DNA of 64,000 bases from Angiostrongylus vasorum. Its lineage: Eukaryota; Nematoda; Chromadorea; Rhabditida; Metastrongylidae. Below the pieces are notes generated by a model. That model was not told the DNA's origin. It did not search any database and saw only the letters and a list, made by a program, of their open reading frames with translations. Numbering within the stretch: the stretch's first letter is position 1; every line of letters begins with the position of its first letter. The position numbers and the translations under genes are program-made. Shown in pieces: positions 49,385-60,882 of the stretch. Location of the stretch: positions 372,001 to 436,000 of the forward strand of contig JADANN010000456.1 in assembly GCA_018806985.1 (NCBI GenBank), read 5' to 3'.

Positions 49385-49695
49385 CGGGATGGATTGCTCG
49401 TTAGAAAACAAACTATTGTCAACGGACAATCACTATCAGCAGCAACTCTCGTGCATAAAGGACATCGCGGGATGAGATTGGCTCATCCGGGCGGCGCTCC
49501 AGTGAAGATGATACGACTCTGTTCGACGACGAAGAAACCACATCGAGAGGAAGGACGAATGTGAACAGCGACTCAGACCATCGGCTCTGAAGAAGATGAA
49601 ACATCGAAAGCCGAATAAACTTTCTTATCAACCTCGTGTTAGCGTAATAATCCAAAAAGGGCATTGATTATTAATACCGAGGTTCAATGACGGTC
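49385..49695 (+). mobile_element. Solo PLE-family-4 terminal repeat
   Basis: Colinear with the right arm of the 41.5-kb fold-back: GAAAACAAACTATTGTCAAC, a CATAAAGGACATCGCGG block, ACCACATCGAGAG, a broken hammerhead, ATCAACCTCGTGTTAGC and the ORF-start tag ATACCGAGGTTCAATGACGG. No coding follows. Confidence 0.65.
49581..49613 (+). ncRNA. Broken hammerhead-like motif
   Basis: TCGGCT, CTGAAGA, A, GATG-AAA-CATC, GAAA, then AGCCGA follows directly with the CGTC cleavage segment mostly missing. Confidence 0.45.
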
Positions 49696-50395
49696 GCTTT
49701 GAAAAAATACCACATTGATATCAAAATTCTCACTCTGCGTTATTGGACTTCGTCAGAAAAGAAAAGGAAAACCTTAGTCTGTTAGCGTATGTGAAAAGTA
49801 GAATATACAGACCTCAAGGAAAAATGCATCAAAGTTACTCTAACTATACTTCTCCCAAAATCAAAGGAAATAACGGATCTCTTAGGAAAAGTGCCTATTT
49901 CGCATCTATTACTCTTCAAAAAGGGCCAGGGAGAAACTTCATTGGTGCCTATTTCTGCACCAGGTACTCAATAATTAACAATATTGCTGTTATAAACCAG
50001 GTTTATAAATCATTTTTTTACAAATCCGTTCCTCTATCCCATGGATGGCTTCTAAGAGGAGATTATGACAGCACAGTTACAACTCCTGCTTTTTTCCCAG
50101 CTCCACTATACAAAACTCCTCACTGTTAGTGCGTTTTTTTAATCCATTTCCTATAAAAGATCTTCCTCTCCTCGTTAACCTATTTGCGCAAAGGTTATTT
50201 TTTTTTGACGACAGGCGATAATTCCTCTACTAAAAGATCAAAGGGGAGTTGAAAAGAAAACGTTACAGGTTCACAGAAGAGGTTCTGTCATTTTCAAGGC
50301 ATACATGCTTTCTACAAAATATCCTTACAACTTTGAAGTTGTGTTGAATTAAAAGTCCCATGAAAAAAACCATTTTAATCTTTGAACTAGCAGGC
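49696..50395. other. Non-genic DNA with one 128-codon frame
   Basis: The plus frame 49743-50129 has mixed composition and encodes GPGRNFIGAYFCTRYS among others. There is no splice context and nothing recognisable, so I treat it as unsupported. T-rich and A-rich tracts elsewhere. Confidence 0.35.
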
Positions 50396-50399
50396 GAAA

Positions 50400-50570
50400 T
50401 GAAAGGACCTTCGTGGTGTAGTGGTGAATGTGTTAGCCCCGGAAAGGGTAATAGCGCGTTCGTTCCGCACCGCAGACACCTGCGGTCCGGAGTTCTGTAA
50501 ATACCACAGCATCATCGTGATTGTATTTCACATCATACCCCGCCGTGAAAAACTATTGTAAATAAAGTTA
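50400..50570 (+). repeat. SINE A copy
   Basis: GTGTAGTGGTGAATGTG, GGAAAGGGTAATAGCGCG, CGGAGTTCTGTAAATACC and the CATACCCCGCCGTGAAAA tail. Confidence 0.72.
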
Positions 50571-50692
50571 CAGAAAAATAAAAGTTAGCATTGTAATTCT
50601 AACTCAGATTTTTAAAATTTCCCATGCACTCATGACAAACGCAAAAAATGAGTAATATACTGGGTCCTGTTGAATCAAACTCCGCCAGTTCG

Positions 50693-50704
50693 ATTGCATT
50701 CGTA
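50693..50704. repeat. TSD of RTE2, left copy
   Basis: ATTGCATTCGTA, repeated at 54112-54123. Confidence 0.75.
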
Positions 50705-50767
50705 TCACTTGTATCACCTGTAGTCCCGTTGGTCATTGAATGGCTGGAGCATGCGCCAGTAAATCGT

Positions 50768-51214
50768 CTACTTTCCCTTGTCGCGTGCAAGAGTAGCCCA
50801 GTGGGTTCTGCTCGCTCTAGGGATTCTTCGAGCAACATATCTTTCTTCTAGGCTCTTCGTGAAGAACTTTAACCAACGGGTCGGTGGTCTTCTTGCACTA
50901 CGTTTGACATCCCGAGGAATCCAGTGACTAACGGCTCTTGTCCATCGGTTGTCACTCATACGCATTACGTGTCCAGCACACCTTATTTTCAACTGTTTGG
51001 CGTACAGAACGGCATCTTTGATTTTTGATCGTTGACGCAGGTCGGAGCGTCGGATCCCATCCCTTACTTGTGTGAAACGGGATACTCCTAGCATCGTCCT
51101 TTCGACTGCACGTTCGATAACACTGAATGATCTTTCATCCTGTTTACGCAGCGAACAAGTTTCTGACGCATACGTTAGGGGCAGGAAGTACGGTTGAGTC
51201 GAAAACGTGGGCAC
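50768..51214 (-). pseudogene. RTE2 C-terminal domain
   Basis: 148 open codons: YASETCSLRKQDERS, ERAVERTMLGVSRF, RCAGHVMRMSDNRWTRAV, RTHWATLARDKG. Colinear with RTE1 22153-22551. Confidence 0.78.
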
Positions 51215-51579
51215 GGAGTCGGGTGTTTTTTCTTCTCTTCATTATATCCTCGATGGTCTTGAAGGTTCCCCCAAGCCGTTCGTTTCCTTCTGCTCAGCTC
51301 TGGAGCTAAGTCGTTCATCAAATTGATTTTCCGACCTAGATGGACACAACTGGAGCATTCGGAGATAATCGCTCCGTTGAGCATGAATGGGGCATACGAA
51401 ACCAATCCATTCTTCATGAACATCGTTCTCGTGAGATTTAGTCGAAGAACAACCTTTCCACAGGCTTTATCAAAGTCGGCAAGCACACGTTCCGCTTGGC
51501 TAATGTTTGATGTTATAAGGACGATGTCATCAGCAAAGCGAAGATGATGTAACTGCCGACCATCGATTTTCACCCCCAT
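51175..51579 (-). pseudogene. RTE2 reverse transcriptase, active-site part
   Basis: 134 open codons with LHHLRFADDIVLIT (catalytic FADD), LADFDKACGKVVLRLNLT and the NGLVSYAPFMLNG block. The upstream RT palm (ILNRI, EQAGFRKGFSTMDH at 51855-52076) is in other frames. Confidence 0.8.
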
Positions 51580-51854
51580 ATTATTCTATTCCAGTGTTCG
51601 CATGACGTTCTGGAGGGTGGTGGTAAATAATTTTGGCGAGATGGTATCGCCTAACCCTACTCTTCTTTTGACGTCAATGTTAATATCGTTGTAGAATGGT
51701 GATATCTTGGTTGTGAAATTTTTTGTACAGCTCACGAAGAAACTTTACGTACTGAGTAGGGACTCCTTAACTATCAAGGGTTTCCATGACTGCTTCTGTC
51801 TCGTTTGAATCAAAGGCCTTCGGTAAATCGATGAAGGTGAGACAGAGCGGTCCT

Positions 51855-52400
51855 TTACTCTCGTGATACTTCAATGAGCTTTGTTATCCTGTGGGTGTGG
51901 TCCATCGTACTAAATCCTTTTCGAAACCCTGCTTGCTCACATGGCTCTCCTTCGTCAAATGTTCTGTCAATCCTGTTTAGGATGACTCGAGTGAAAAGTT
52001 TGTAGACGACAAACAGCAAGAAGAATAGGCGATAGTTGCCGATATCCTGTAGGTCACCCTTCTTGAACAACAACACGGTCCTGCTCGTCTTCCACTGAGC
52101 AGGGACCTAGCATTCAGACAGGTAACGTGTGATGAGCCTAGGCAGTGTGTTTACGAGCACTGGCAGAAGGCTCTTCAGGTGTTTTTGTCTTATCCTCTCC
52201 GAACTTGGTGCTGTTCGATTTTTCACCGACGAAATGGCATGCCGGATTTGGGAAGGGAGAACCGGTGGTACAATATCCATCCTGCTTTATTTCATATGAC
52301 GGAAGGTGGACGTGGCTATCGAAGAGATCTGAGTAGTATTTGTGAATGATTTTCTCTATTGCTTTTCTGGACGCTGTAACTGTTCGTCTGGGCGTTGGAG
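51855..52400 (-). pseudogene. RTE2 reverse transcriptase, upstream palm and fingers
   Basis: Fragments include DIGNYRLFFLLFVVYKLFTR, DEGEPCEQAGFRKGFSTMDH and, further upstream, a KNRTAPG-like block, in order for an RTE RT and broken by frameshifts. Confidence 0.7.
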
Positions 52401-52949
52401 TGCAATCATCTTAGTCCTTTAACTGGCGAACATCGGTGGGCTTTGCGAATGGGTTTCCCAGCTTCTGCAGCTGTGACCATTACTGCTGCTCTTCTCTCTT
52501 AAGATCTTCTTTTATCGCTTGTCTACATTGTTCTGCATGTTCGGACGTTAGTTCGCGGTTGCCTGCAGCTCGTGCGATTCAACGCTGGCGTATCAGCTCG
52601 AGTGTTTCTAGAGACAAACGTCTCTTGGTGACTTTCGAACTCTCAGTTTTCACAGCGCTAGCGCGAAGGTGTTCGATGAGTCGATCGTATTCCTTGTCGA
52701 TGTTAACCGCATTTCCCAACAGCCGACTAATGAAGTGAGTAAGTCGCAGTTTGCGGTCGTTCTGGGAGTTCGGTTTTTGAATTTAGCGGCTTTTTTCTCC
52801 TTTTCGCGAGAAATAGAATCTTGCACGAAGGAGACGGTGGTCTGATCCCGTGTGGAATTTTGGGACAACAGCGACATCGGTTAGGCAAAACCTATTTACT
52901 ATGATGTGGTCTTATTTCGTTATGGTACTCTCCATTGGGAGACTCCCAA

Positions 52950-53600
52950 GTCCAGCGTTGAGGGTGGGGCTTCTGCAATTGCGAGTTACCATGGATGGTC
53001 TTGGTCGCCATGATAAACTCAGATAGCCGCTCACCCTGTTCGTTTCATTCTAATTTATGGGTCCCAATGTGACAATCTTCAGATGTTTTTCTTGGTCCAC
53101 TCTTGGCGTTGAAATGTCCAATGATGACCTTGAAGAATGTGTGGTCTTCTCTGTAGGAGTTCTCCAAGTCCATATAGAATGCTTCGACTTCTTCTTCGCC
53201 ATGGTTTGATGTTGGCGCGTAAACGACGAAGATTGTCAAAGCCGGTATTGATCCACATCTTTTTTAATCGTAAACGTCCAATTCCGGTTGTAAGCTGTTC
53301 GAATGAATAGATGTTCATGGACAAACTTGTGTTGAAGAGAAGGCCGACGCCGCCGACTCCTCTACTGTCGCACGTTCCGAGGAACAGTTCTTCTTCGGTG
53401 TCATGGACGGCGTTAAATGTGGCGTCGTCTCGTATCAGCGAGGCCGATGACGTCGTATTTTATCCTTCTTGCTTGCATGAACAAGTCTTCTATCGAGGAC
53501 TCGGATGCGAGTGTACGTGCACTGTAGGTACAGATCGTCACTTTATGTTCTTTGTGGTCCAGGTAGCTTCCATCGGCCCTAAGATTTTAGCAGACTCTCC
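52950..53600 (-). pseudogene. RTE2 endonuclease domain
   Basis: Minus-strand blocks in order: TICTYSARTLASESSIEDLF and RRIKYDVIGLA (start of an APE-type endonuclease), then [20 protein letters not shown], and [15 protein letters not shown] where the family Asp of GDFNA is His. Loss of that residue and the frameshifts indicate an inactive domain. Confidence 0.75.
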
Positions 53601-54111
53601 GTATTTGTCCTACCCAATGCTACCGAATTGGGAGCTCCTTCGAGGTCAGGGAATGAGGCCCGTTTCTTTTACTGTTTTTTAGCTTTTTTTGATACCCACG
53701 TATAGCTTCCTGGGCTCTGAACGTGGCGGCTGGGTATACTCACGGGTGGCTTGCCAGTCTCTCCCATAGTGGACATGGAGCTTATTTGTTGGAGGCGATT
53801 TCTAAACCCTCCCATATACTTCCCTGTCACTTGATTGCAGGCTTTTGGCCGAATTGACTCGTGGAATACAATACGCACAAGCGAGAACGCACCCACACAT
53901 GCGTGCATGAAGACGCCCCTTAAATAGCGAATGCATGTGCCAAATCTGCGCGACAGAAACAGAGAGTCCATCCCCCTGGATCCACCTGCGTCTCAGGAAA
54001 GCAAAGGTCGCTTTTGGTCCGCGATTAATCCCCTATCCGCCACCTGGGGACGCGCCACGTAACCTCTCGACTAGCCGGCTCGAGATCCCACATATGAAGG
54101 AGATCAGTGGA
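53601..54111 (-). other. RTE2 5' region
   Basis: Colinear with RTE1 28200-28678 and with a fragment at 60130-60325. Blocks include GGTATACTCACGGGTGGC and GGAGCTTATTTGTTGGAGG (plus strand). It contains open frames but no recognised domain; it may be leader or an N-terminal extension. Confidence 0.55.
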
Positions 54112-54123
54112 ATTGCATTCGTA
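54112..54123. repeat. TSD of RTE2, right copy
   Basis: ATTGCATTCGTA, matching 50693-50704. Confidence 0.75.
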
Positions 54124-55050
54124 GCCTTTAAAAATGTGATGGTCAACGCCAAAAAAAATATTTAAAGAAGGTGTTTCGCCGGCTCCATAAAATCCCGATT
54201 TCATCTTGGTGCAATAAGAGAGCATACGTTCTAATAGCAAAGATATCTAGCGTCTAACGGTCTTTATTGCAATCAATAGAGCCCCCATTTAAGGTGAGAT
54301 ATGTTGGTTTACAGTAGAAAGCGTTCAGTATTTTAGCATCATACGTATTGAAGTCAATGCGCACAGTCGTGAACGTGTTGACAGTTTTTTGCTCTGAGTA
54401 TTTCATGCTCTCATCATTAGATGGTTAGAGATATCCCATATTCCTTATGCGCATAAAGTAGTCAGATTTTCACATTTCCCTTTGTGAATCAATTGAATCG
54501 GAGACCTTAATGAAAAAAGCCATCACCGCTCTTGATTCGTACGGATGCGTTGTTCAGTCGCAGTACCTATTAATATTTATACCTGATTAATTTAAATTCA
54601 CTGAGAGATTGAAACAGAAGAAATTTCTCATTTGTAAAGAATTTCATGAGGTTCCGGATAATTTTTTAGAAGAAGCGGCAAGAAAGACATTGCTTTAAAA
54701 ATCATTTTTCAAGGACTCAATCCGATATGAAAAAAAGGAGAAAGGGTTTCAAGGCTAAAATAGCGAGAGGCGATTGGCAGGTGTGCCAAATCGAACTCAG
54801 TTTGACATAAATGAACACATGGAGAACAATTCGGATAAAACTTTGTAAAAACAATCGCTTCGCTGTGAGAAGGAAAGCACTAATTAGAAGTGAACTACCT
54901 AGTTTGAGCTTTCAGATCTCATATTCACTTACTTGTAGTTTGCTTACAATCAAGTGACTCAACTAGCACCGGTAAAACAGATGCTCGTCCTGACAAACGT
55001 TAACGCCATTTAGTAGGCTGCATACTTAGAGCACTATAAATTTCTGCGCG
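54124..55050. other. Non-genic AT-rich DNA
   Basis: No gene or repeat family recognised. Confidence 0.4.
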
Positions 55051-55057
55051 AGGTTCT

Positions 55058-55240
55058 TTATTGGTATACTTTGGATGGAGGAAAACGCATAGATGGTTCA
55101 TGAGATTTGTTATCGGGTATCCGCATGGGTGAGCTGTCCAGCTCCTTCAGTGTGTGGATGAGTCCAACTTCGCTCATGGATTTCGCTGTCGCTCTATTGC
55201 ATAGGTCTTTAGCGGAATCGACATCCATGATACAGTCCAC
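55058..55240 (-). CDS. Possible terminal exon of an unrecognised gene
   Basis: The minus frame is open from about 55275, with an AAG or GAG acceptor-like site, and encodes MDVDSAKDLCNRATAKSMSE and LKELDSSPMRIPDNKS, ending at TAA. An AATAAA signal overlaps the stop (55057-55062 on the plus strand), which supports a 3' terminal exon. Family not recognised and no upstream exon found. Confidence 0.4.
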   Translation of the reverse strand: MDCIMDVDSAKDLCNRATAKSMSEVGLIHTLKELDSSPMRIPDNKSHEPSMRFPPSKVYQ

Positions 55241-55259
55241 GTGCGAGCAAAGACTCTGT

Positions 55260-56470
55260 CTTGAATATACTCGAATTTAGTTGTATATGTAGGAAAGATA
55301 TAAGAGAAACAATAACTAGAGTAGAAAACGCATTCATTGAATTCGCATTCATCAGAAGGAAAGTAAGTTCAGTTCACCATTTGAAGTTCACATGAGCAAT
55401 TTGCTCCATAGGTAGGCACAAATCTGCCATCTGAGGATGCGCCATGTTTTCTCATGCATCATCGGGTCAGAATCTCTTAAATAGAGGAGAACTGTGAAAG
55501 ATAATAAATATACCAACTGATAAGATCAACAAATGAACTAAGGCCCTGGACGAAGTTTGCATTTAATGGACTTTTTTTGTAGTTAAGAAGCCAAACTGAC
55601 TAAGCGGAACTCATGATTGTTCGTTAAAATCGTGTTTTAAGGCAACTAAAAGCTAGGCTGCTTCGTGTTTCGTGACGTCCTGAATTTGTAACTGCGTGCA
55701 AGGAGTCTTCATTCCTAGTGATTTCTGGCCAAGAAAACTATTGGAATTGGATAACCCCACTGGTGGCCCCTTGGAAGAATAGGGACATTTTTATGGAATA
55801 AAAAATAGCTGGTAAATAATTAAATACTACTACGAATAGGGATAGAACAAAGGAAAACATGAACAGCGTGCTAATATTGAAAATTAACAGTGGGAAACAT
55901 CGTTGAGAAAAAAATGTTCACAATGACTGTTATGATTTCATAAGAAAAACAATCCTGTGAGGAAGTGACGTGTAACATTATGAGGAAACTAAACATGTTA
56001 AAACGTTTTATTCATTTCCTTGAAAGATTTCCTGATGAAAAACTTTCATAAATTCTTTCTATAATAAAAACAAATGAAAGTAGTTCCTTTCAAAAGTGCT
56101 GAAAAAAAAGAACTAACCATCCTAGTGATATGCTTTCTATTTGCCTTATTTGCCAGGCAAAACCACTTACTCATCGGATGGTTCCAATTTCCTTGGATCG
56201 AATCCCAGAGATAAAGCTCGGCCTTACAATTATCCCACTTATATTTACTTACGCCACTTCTAAGCTACTTAAGCTTCAACATTCATAGCTGCCTTTTATT
56301 TTTTTCTTAGCTCTTCGATCCTCACAGAACTTCTTTACAATGCCTGCATGATTTTTTTTTGCTTTCAGAAAAGAAAATAACTGCCATGTCAATGTCCCAG
56401 TGATATAAAGTTGTTCTTGTTGGGTTCTACAATTCACATCCACGATTTAAAAATGACAATGTTAACCTTT
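55260..56470. other. Non-genic AT-rich DNA
   Basis: Nothing supported. Confidence 0.4.
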
Positions 56471-56474
56471 CGTT

Positions 56475-56665
56475 TTCTGCCTACTACATTTTTCACGAAA
56501 GGGTATTATGTGAATTGCAATCATAGCGATGCTGGGATATTGACAAAACTTGGACCCCGGACCAGATCGAATCACCATTCCCCCTTTCGAAAAGGAGGTT
56601 TCCTTATGGTCCAAGTTTTGCGATTATCTCAGCATCGTCGTGGTGAAAAATGACCCTTTCAAATA
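56475..56665. repeat. Fold-back SINE A-like element
   Basis: The CTGCCTACTAC...GATGCTGGGATATTG tail is met by its inverse, GATTATCTCAGCATCGTCGTG, on the other side of a centre bounded by ACTTGGACC and GGTCCAAGT. The tRNA-like head is absent. Second fold-back case beside 41225-41420. Confidence 0.55.
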
Positions 56666-56669
56666 CGTA

Positions 56670-57790
56670 ACTTCAGTGATTTCTGAGAAGAAAATTAAAA
56701 AAGTCAAATATCACAAATTACGTAAAAAATGCTGATATATAAAGTTTTGACAAAGAATTTATGAGAGACGGTGAGAGCGAAACAAAATTGGAGGGAAAGA
56801 GCTGGCGAAAGAGAGTGAGACGCAAAAGAAAATGGGAACGAGAAAAAAGGAAGACACAGAAAAAAGGATATACAGAAATATAAGGAGAAAACGGGAGAGA
56901 GCAGTTGAACTTATTTACTATGGATTCGCATGGTCACTCCAGTGGATGACTCTTTTATTACTCGTCTTTATCAAATCATAATTCATTTCCGCACACCAGG
57001 ATATTATGGAGAGAGAGGAGAAGGATTTGACAGTGCCAAAAAAGTAAGTAGGCAATAAAAATATCGATTTTTTTTATTATCGTAATCCGATTCCAAAGTT
57101 AAGTCAGTTGAAAATAATCACTACAAGAAGAAAAATAAATTTTATCCTTATTGATGGAGAATAAGGTCAACAGAACGAACAAATTCCAGCAGCTGATAGG
57201 ACAGGTTGGACCATTTGCTGAAAGACATTTTTTAAAAAAGCCTACGGAAGTCAATCAATGTGGTTTATATAATGTGGAATGACGTCATTATTGACATAAG
57301 GGAATTCCTGATAGGTGGATGGCTCCTGGTAAATGGAAAATTTAGATTTAATTAAAGAAAAAAAAACGTGAAATTAGAAAGAAGAAGGAAGGGCTCTGGA
57401 AAACGATTGAAAAAAGCTAGAAAAAGCTCGGCTTGAAAAAATATTTTTTTTGTAGTAATGTCAACTTTGAACGGGGAGCAGTAACTGTGTTCCCAGTAGC
57501 ATATGTAATTGCTCCTGCCCTCTCATAGGAACCTTATATCGCGAAAGCTGAGTATTTTTATTAGAAACATGGGAAATACCACATGAATTCCAATGCTCCT
57601 ATGTGGATGAAACGTTCAAAATGCAATGAGTTTTTAAGCAGTTTGAAAACTGATTGGCAAAATAAGAGGTTGAAACCGGATAAACTTTTCTTAGTTTCTG
57701 ATTCTTCAATAGGTTCCTGGAAGACTTTTGGAGAAGAAAACAAGAAAATAAGGTGAAAGACACAAAAAAAAACACCGAAAATGAGATGAA
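56670..57790. other. Non-genic AT-rich DNA
   Basis: Purine-rich GAGAGA/GAAAAG runs at 56760-56900. A 41-nt minus-strand exon-like block (TCTTCCAG acceptor near 57716) is too short to support. Confidence 0.4.
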
Positions 57791-57881
57791 ATTGTTTATA
57801 TATGTTCTTATGAACTGCCATTTTTCTTAGCCGACACGAGGTTAGTATAGATGTTCTTATTGCTCTTGCTGTCATGGTTAA

Positions 57882-57925
57882 TTGGCTGACGTTTCGCTAA
57901 CTTCGCCTTCCTCAGACCCTTGCCA
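57882..57925 (-). ncRNA. Hammerhead-like motif, left arm
   Basis: GGGT, CTGAGGA, A, GGC...GC weak stem II, GAAA, CGTC, AGCC. Core intact, stem II weak. Confidence 0.5.
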
Positions 57926-58065
57926 CTGGACCACCCGTGTGTACCTCACGAGCGATCATCCCTAGGATAGGATAGTAGCTAGGTCCATATTTATATCTGC
58001 ATATATGCTGACCCCTCGGTCCCCCAACCTTTCTGTGATCATCTGTCGTGAACACGGGTGGTCCA

Positions 58066-58106
58066 TCGGCAAGGCTCTGCCGAAGACGAAGTCGCCGAAA
58101 CGTCAG
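58066..58106 (+). ncRNA. Hammerhead-like motif, right arm
   Basis: AAGGCT, CTGCCGA (core A changed), AGACGAAGTCGCC, GAAA, CGTC, AGCC. Core damaged. Confidence 0.45.
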
Positions 58107-58494
58107 CCATTGAACAACGACTACGACAACAACAACAACGTATACTAGCCTCGCAAGAACTCAACAAGGGCAGTTCATAAGAACATTTATACAGATATAT
58201 CGATTATTATACCGAGGTTTATAGAAAGTTGATCTTTTGGGACGAAATTGCCTTGTGAGGGCTTTTCAGTGGAAACGATGACGGCAAGATCATTATTTGT
58301 CAAAGGTTTATTGATGACTAACGACGATGATCGAGCAAATAAAGAAAGTGATCCATACGGGCTTCAGGACGGTCAGTCACAGAATTTCGTTCCGATGATG
58401 AAGTTGATGAATGTTTGAAATGTTCCGTGTTGCAGAACAAGTATTGTTCACTAATATAACAATAGCTATCATCATTGGTCATTATTAGTATAAT

Positions 58495-58815
58495 ATTTCA
58501 TTTCATTTACACGACCCGTTATCAAATCTGCTCTGCGGATTCTTGCACTTCTTGCATGCCAATCGCTTCATCGCATCCGTCATCCGCGAAGCTCTTTGAA
58601 CTCTTCTTCACGTGCTGTTCCGTTCCAGCTGCTGCATGAGGGAATTCGCCTTATTTTTATGAACGCCACTAAATGCTAGTCAAGACGATTCTCTTTACGA
58701 TCCTGAAGATTGAAGGGCTAGGACGTTTCACCGTGTATTAAGGGAAAGCGTTGGAGAGGAGGTCGAACTAACACCTTTCCTGTTGATGGGTTGAGTCCTT
58801 AATCATTCAGAGTTT
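58495..58815 (-). repeat. SINE C copy
   Basis: TTTCATTTACACGACCCG, GGATTCTTGCACTTCTTGCA and CCAGCTGCTGCATGAGG in the order of other reverse copies. Confidence 0.65.
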
Positions 58816-58861
58816 CTCCTCCATAACTATAATAATAGCTGTTAGTAGTATTGCTGGTGGT

Positions 58862-59150
58862 GAGACACATGTAGCGCGGTGGTTACAGGTACCTTACAGT
58901 ACGCACATAGTCTTCAGTTCGGTCCCGCGTTCCGGACTCATCATGTATTCCATCATTCCTGGACTAACAAATTGATATCGGAGCTGCCTAAGAGAATAGC
59001 AGCACTGATTCAATATATCAGTAGGCATCACAACTCATTGCATAGGTCAAATTTCCACTCAAACGCCTCTGGCGGTACTTGATGAAGTTGAATGTACAGC
59101 GCATTCCTGAAGGACATCTACGTCGGATACCTTATCCTTCATTCTTCTAC
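58862..59150 (+). repeat. SINE B copy
   Basis: GTAGCGCGGTGGTTACAGG and TTCAGTTCGGTCCCGCG head. The body is diverged but keeps GATGAAGTTGAATGTACAGC. Confidence 0.7.
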
Positions 59151-59177
59151 TGTTGCTAACCAATCTCTTAAAGAAGT

Positions 59178-59392
59178 GTCACGCATTGGACTTCATAAAG
59201 TATCGCAATGCATGCAAATTTGGCTTATACAGTGACTTTCAGTTACTTACCGATGTATGACGCCAGTGTTTTGATCCTCCTAGAGAAGTTCGGAAGAAAT
59301 CCGTCGGTTCCGAAGTCATTGAGGACTTGAGATTAAATCAAAGACTTCATATGTATTACAAGACACCTCTAGCCACTGCGTCACACGCTCCT
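59178..59392 (-). repeat. SINE B copy, diverged
   Basis: Reverse copy with head complement CACTGCGTCACACGCTCC at 59375-59392 and TTGGACTTCATAAAG at the 3' end. It faces the preceding copy. Confidence 0.6.
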
Positions 59393-59399
59393 TAAAAAA

Positions 59400-60125
59400 T
59401 TAGCAAGTAGTTTTCAAAATTATCACAAAATGTCTGCACCTAGGACTTTTGTACTCAAAAAAACATTCTCCACTGCATTGGAATGTTACACACTACTTGC
59501 TAAGCCAGTCCATAATAGCATTAGTAAGGTTGGCCGTTTGCTATTTTGAGGATGAAGAAAAAGAGATTGACGATTGACTAATACTATACAATGTATTGAT
59601 GTAAAGGATGAAGTAAAGAGGTGAGCAATATAGTTGGCTCAAACCGTGCATTTTTTGGGTATGAACGGGTGGACGTGGGCACAGTATTGGGTCACGTTGC
59701 ACGTGGGTGGGCAAACAATGCGCGATCGCTGAATTCTTTCGTTGTTTTTTTTCAACGACTATGATTTACGAAGAAATACGTTCGATTTGGTTCTATGACA
59801 AGTACGGAATTCCCGAAAAAGAAGCATAAATCAAATCTGTACTTAAGTGTGGTGTGCAAGCTCTAAAAAATTCAACGGTAAAAGGAACATTCCTACGCGA
59901 ATTCTTAGATTCTTATAAGATATCACATGTATCATCCATTTCTTACCATTTCATTACTTCGTAACTGATTCTAGAGGGCTTTTTTTTAAGTCTCCATAAA
60001 TTCTCGCACCACGAGCTACCCAGTGGATTCACCGATTTTTTTCGTATAAGACATACTCCTCCAGCTTTGGGCGAGAAACAAGCCATTGCAAATTTTTCAA
60101 CTTCTGCTGATGCATAAGTGCTCTC
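59400..60125. other. Non-genic DNA
   Basis: No gene or repeat family recognised. Confidence 0.4.
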
Positions 60126-60129
60126 TTAG

Positions 60130-60325
60130 TGTGTATTCACAATTTCCCAGTGTTTAGCAGGAGCTCACCGAGGGTTGCATGTTATTGCAATAACGTCTTG
60201 GGTATACTGAGGAGTGGCCGGTCTGTCTAGTCATCTCGGAGCACACGTGACATCTGTTTACTTTCAGGTGATGCGAAAACCCTCCAGTCTCTTTTGATAT
60301 ACTTTGCAGTCACTCCAAGACCGAC
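60130..60325 (-). mobile_element. RTE 5'-region fragment
   Basis: GGGTATACTGAGGAGTGGCC and GCGAAAACCCTCCAGTCTC parallel RTE2 53740-53830. Confidence 0.45.
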
Positions 60326-60327
60326 TT

Positions 60328-60390
60328 TTTACTAAAATTAAAACTAACCTCGGCATTGATGAGTAACTTGCTATTCGTGAAAACGTCAGC
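60328..60390 (-). mobile_element. PLE remnant (ORF-start tag and broken hammerhead)
   Basis: ACTAACCTCGGCATTGATGA is the inverse of the PLE ORF start, and GTGAAAACGTCAGCTG on the plus strand is a leftover of the GAAA-CGTC region. Its orientation relative to the tag is scrambled. Confidence 0.4.
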
Positions 60391-60599
60391 TGTTGCAAAT
60401 AAATAATACATAATAACAACTTCGCATGCATAAATGAATATGGAGCTTTATGTCAAGACAGCGTAGCAAAGGCAATGAGCAACAGCACTGAAATCGTCTC
60501 GTTCCTAAGGAAAGCACATGCTGGCTTTTGTTTCAAGCTTGAAGACCCTCAAGCCGAGAACATGCCACGTAGCTCAGCGATTCATTGGAAGGAAAATAA

Positions 60600-60882
60600 A
60601 AAGGATAAAAGATAAAGGCTTAGGAGTTGATCAATTCCTGCGTGATGCGTCATGCATTTGACTTCATAAAGCGTTGTTAGAGATTATTAAATGCATATCT
60701 CGCAAATACGACTATTCGCGGTGGCCCAACGATGTATCGGGTCAGTGCTTCTATCCTCCTAAACAAGTTTGGTACCAGTTTGTCGGGCTCGGAAGGATGG
60801 AAGCCTTGGTGAGGCTGGGGAAGCGGGAATCGATCTCATGTGTATTGCAGGGGCGTCTCTAACAACTGCGCCCCACGCGTTT
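60600..60882 (-). repeat. SINE B copy
   Basis: Reverse copy: GAGTTGATCAATTCCTG, AAGTTTGGTACCAGTTTG, GGGAATCGATCTCATG and AACTGCGCCCCACGCG. Confidence 0.75.

Larger units (their letters stand above)
50705..54111 (-). mobile_element. RTE2, full-length RTE-type retrotransposon
   Basis: 3.4 kb flanked by a 12-bp ATTGCATTCGTA duplication. Minus-strand order: about 450 bp of 5' sequence, endonuclease, reverse transcriptase with an intact FADD at 51526-51537, the C-terminal RTE domain and a short tandem-repeat tail (TATCACTTGTATCACC on the plus strand). No A tail, as expected for RTE. The ORF is broken by several frameshifts and stops, so it is dead but young enough to show TSDs. Confidence 0.87.
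57794..58202. mobile_element. Palindromic PLE-family-3 fold-back element
   Basis: Arms of about 160 bp (57794-57955 and 58040-58202), more diverged than at 46.6 kb, sharing TGTTCTTATGAACTGCC ends, a GTT/CAA-rich tract, a hammerhead-like motif and TGGACCACCCGTGT near the centre. The spacer is about 85 bp. It is followed at 58204-58250 by a PLE ORF start (ATACCGAGGTTTATAG) that soon decays. Confidence 0.72.

Noticed and set aside
49743..50129. 128-codon plus ORF as a gene
   Set aside because: No splice context, no recognisable domain, next to PLE debris; kept only as a note.
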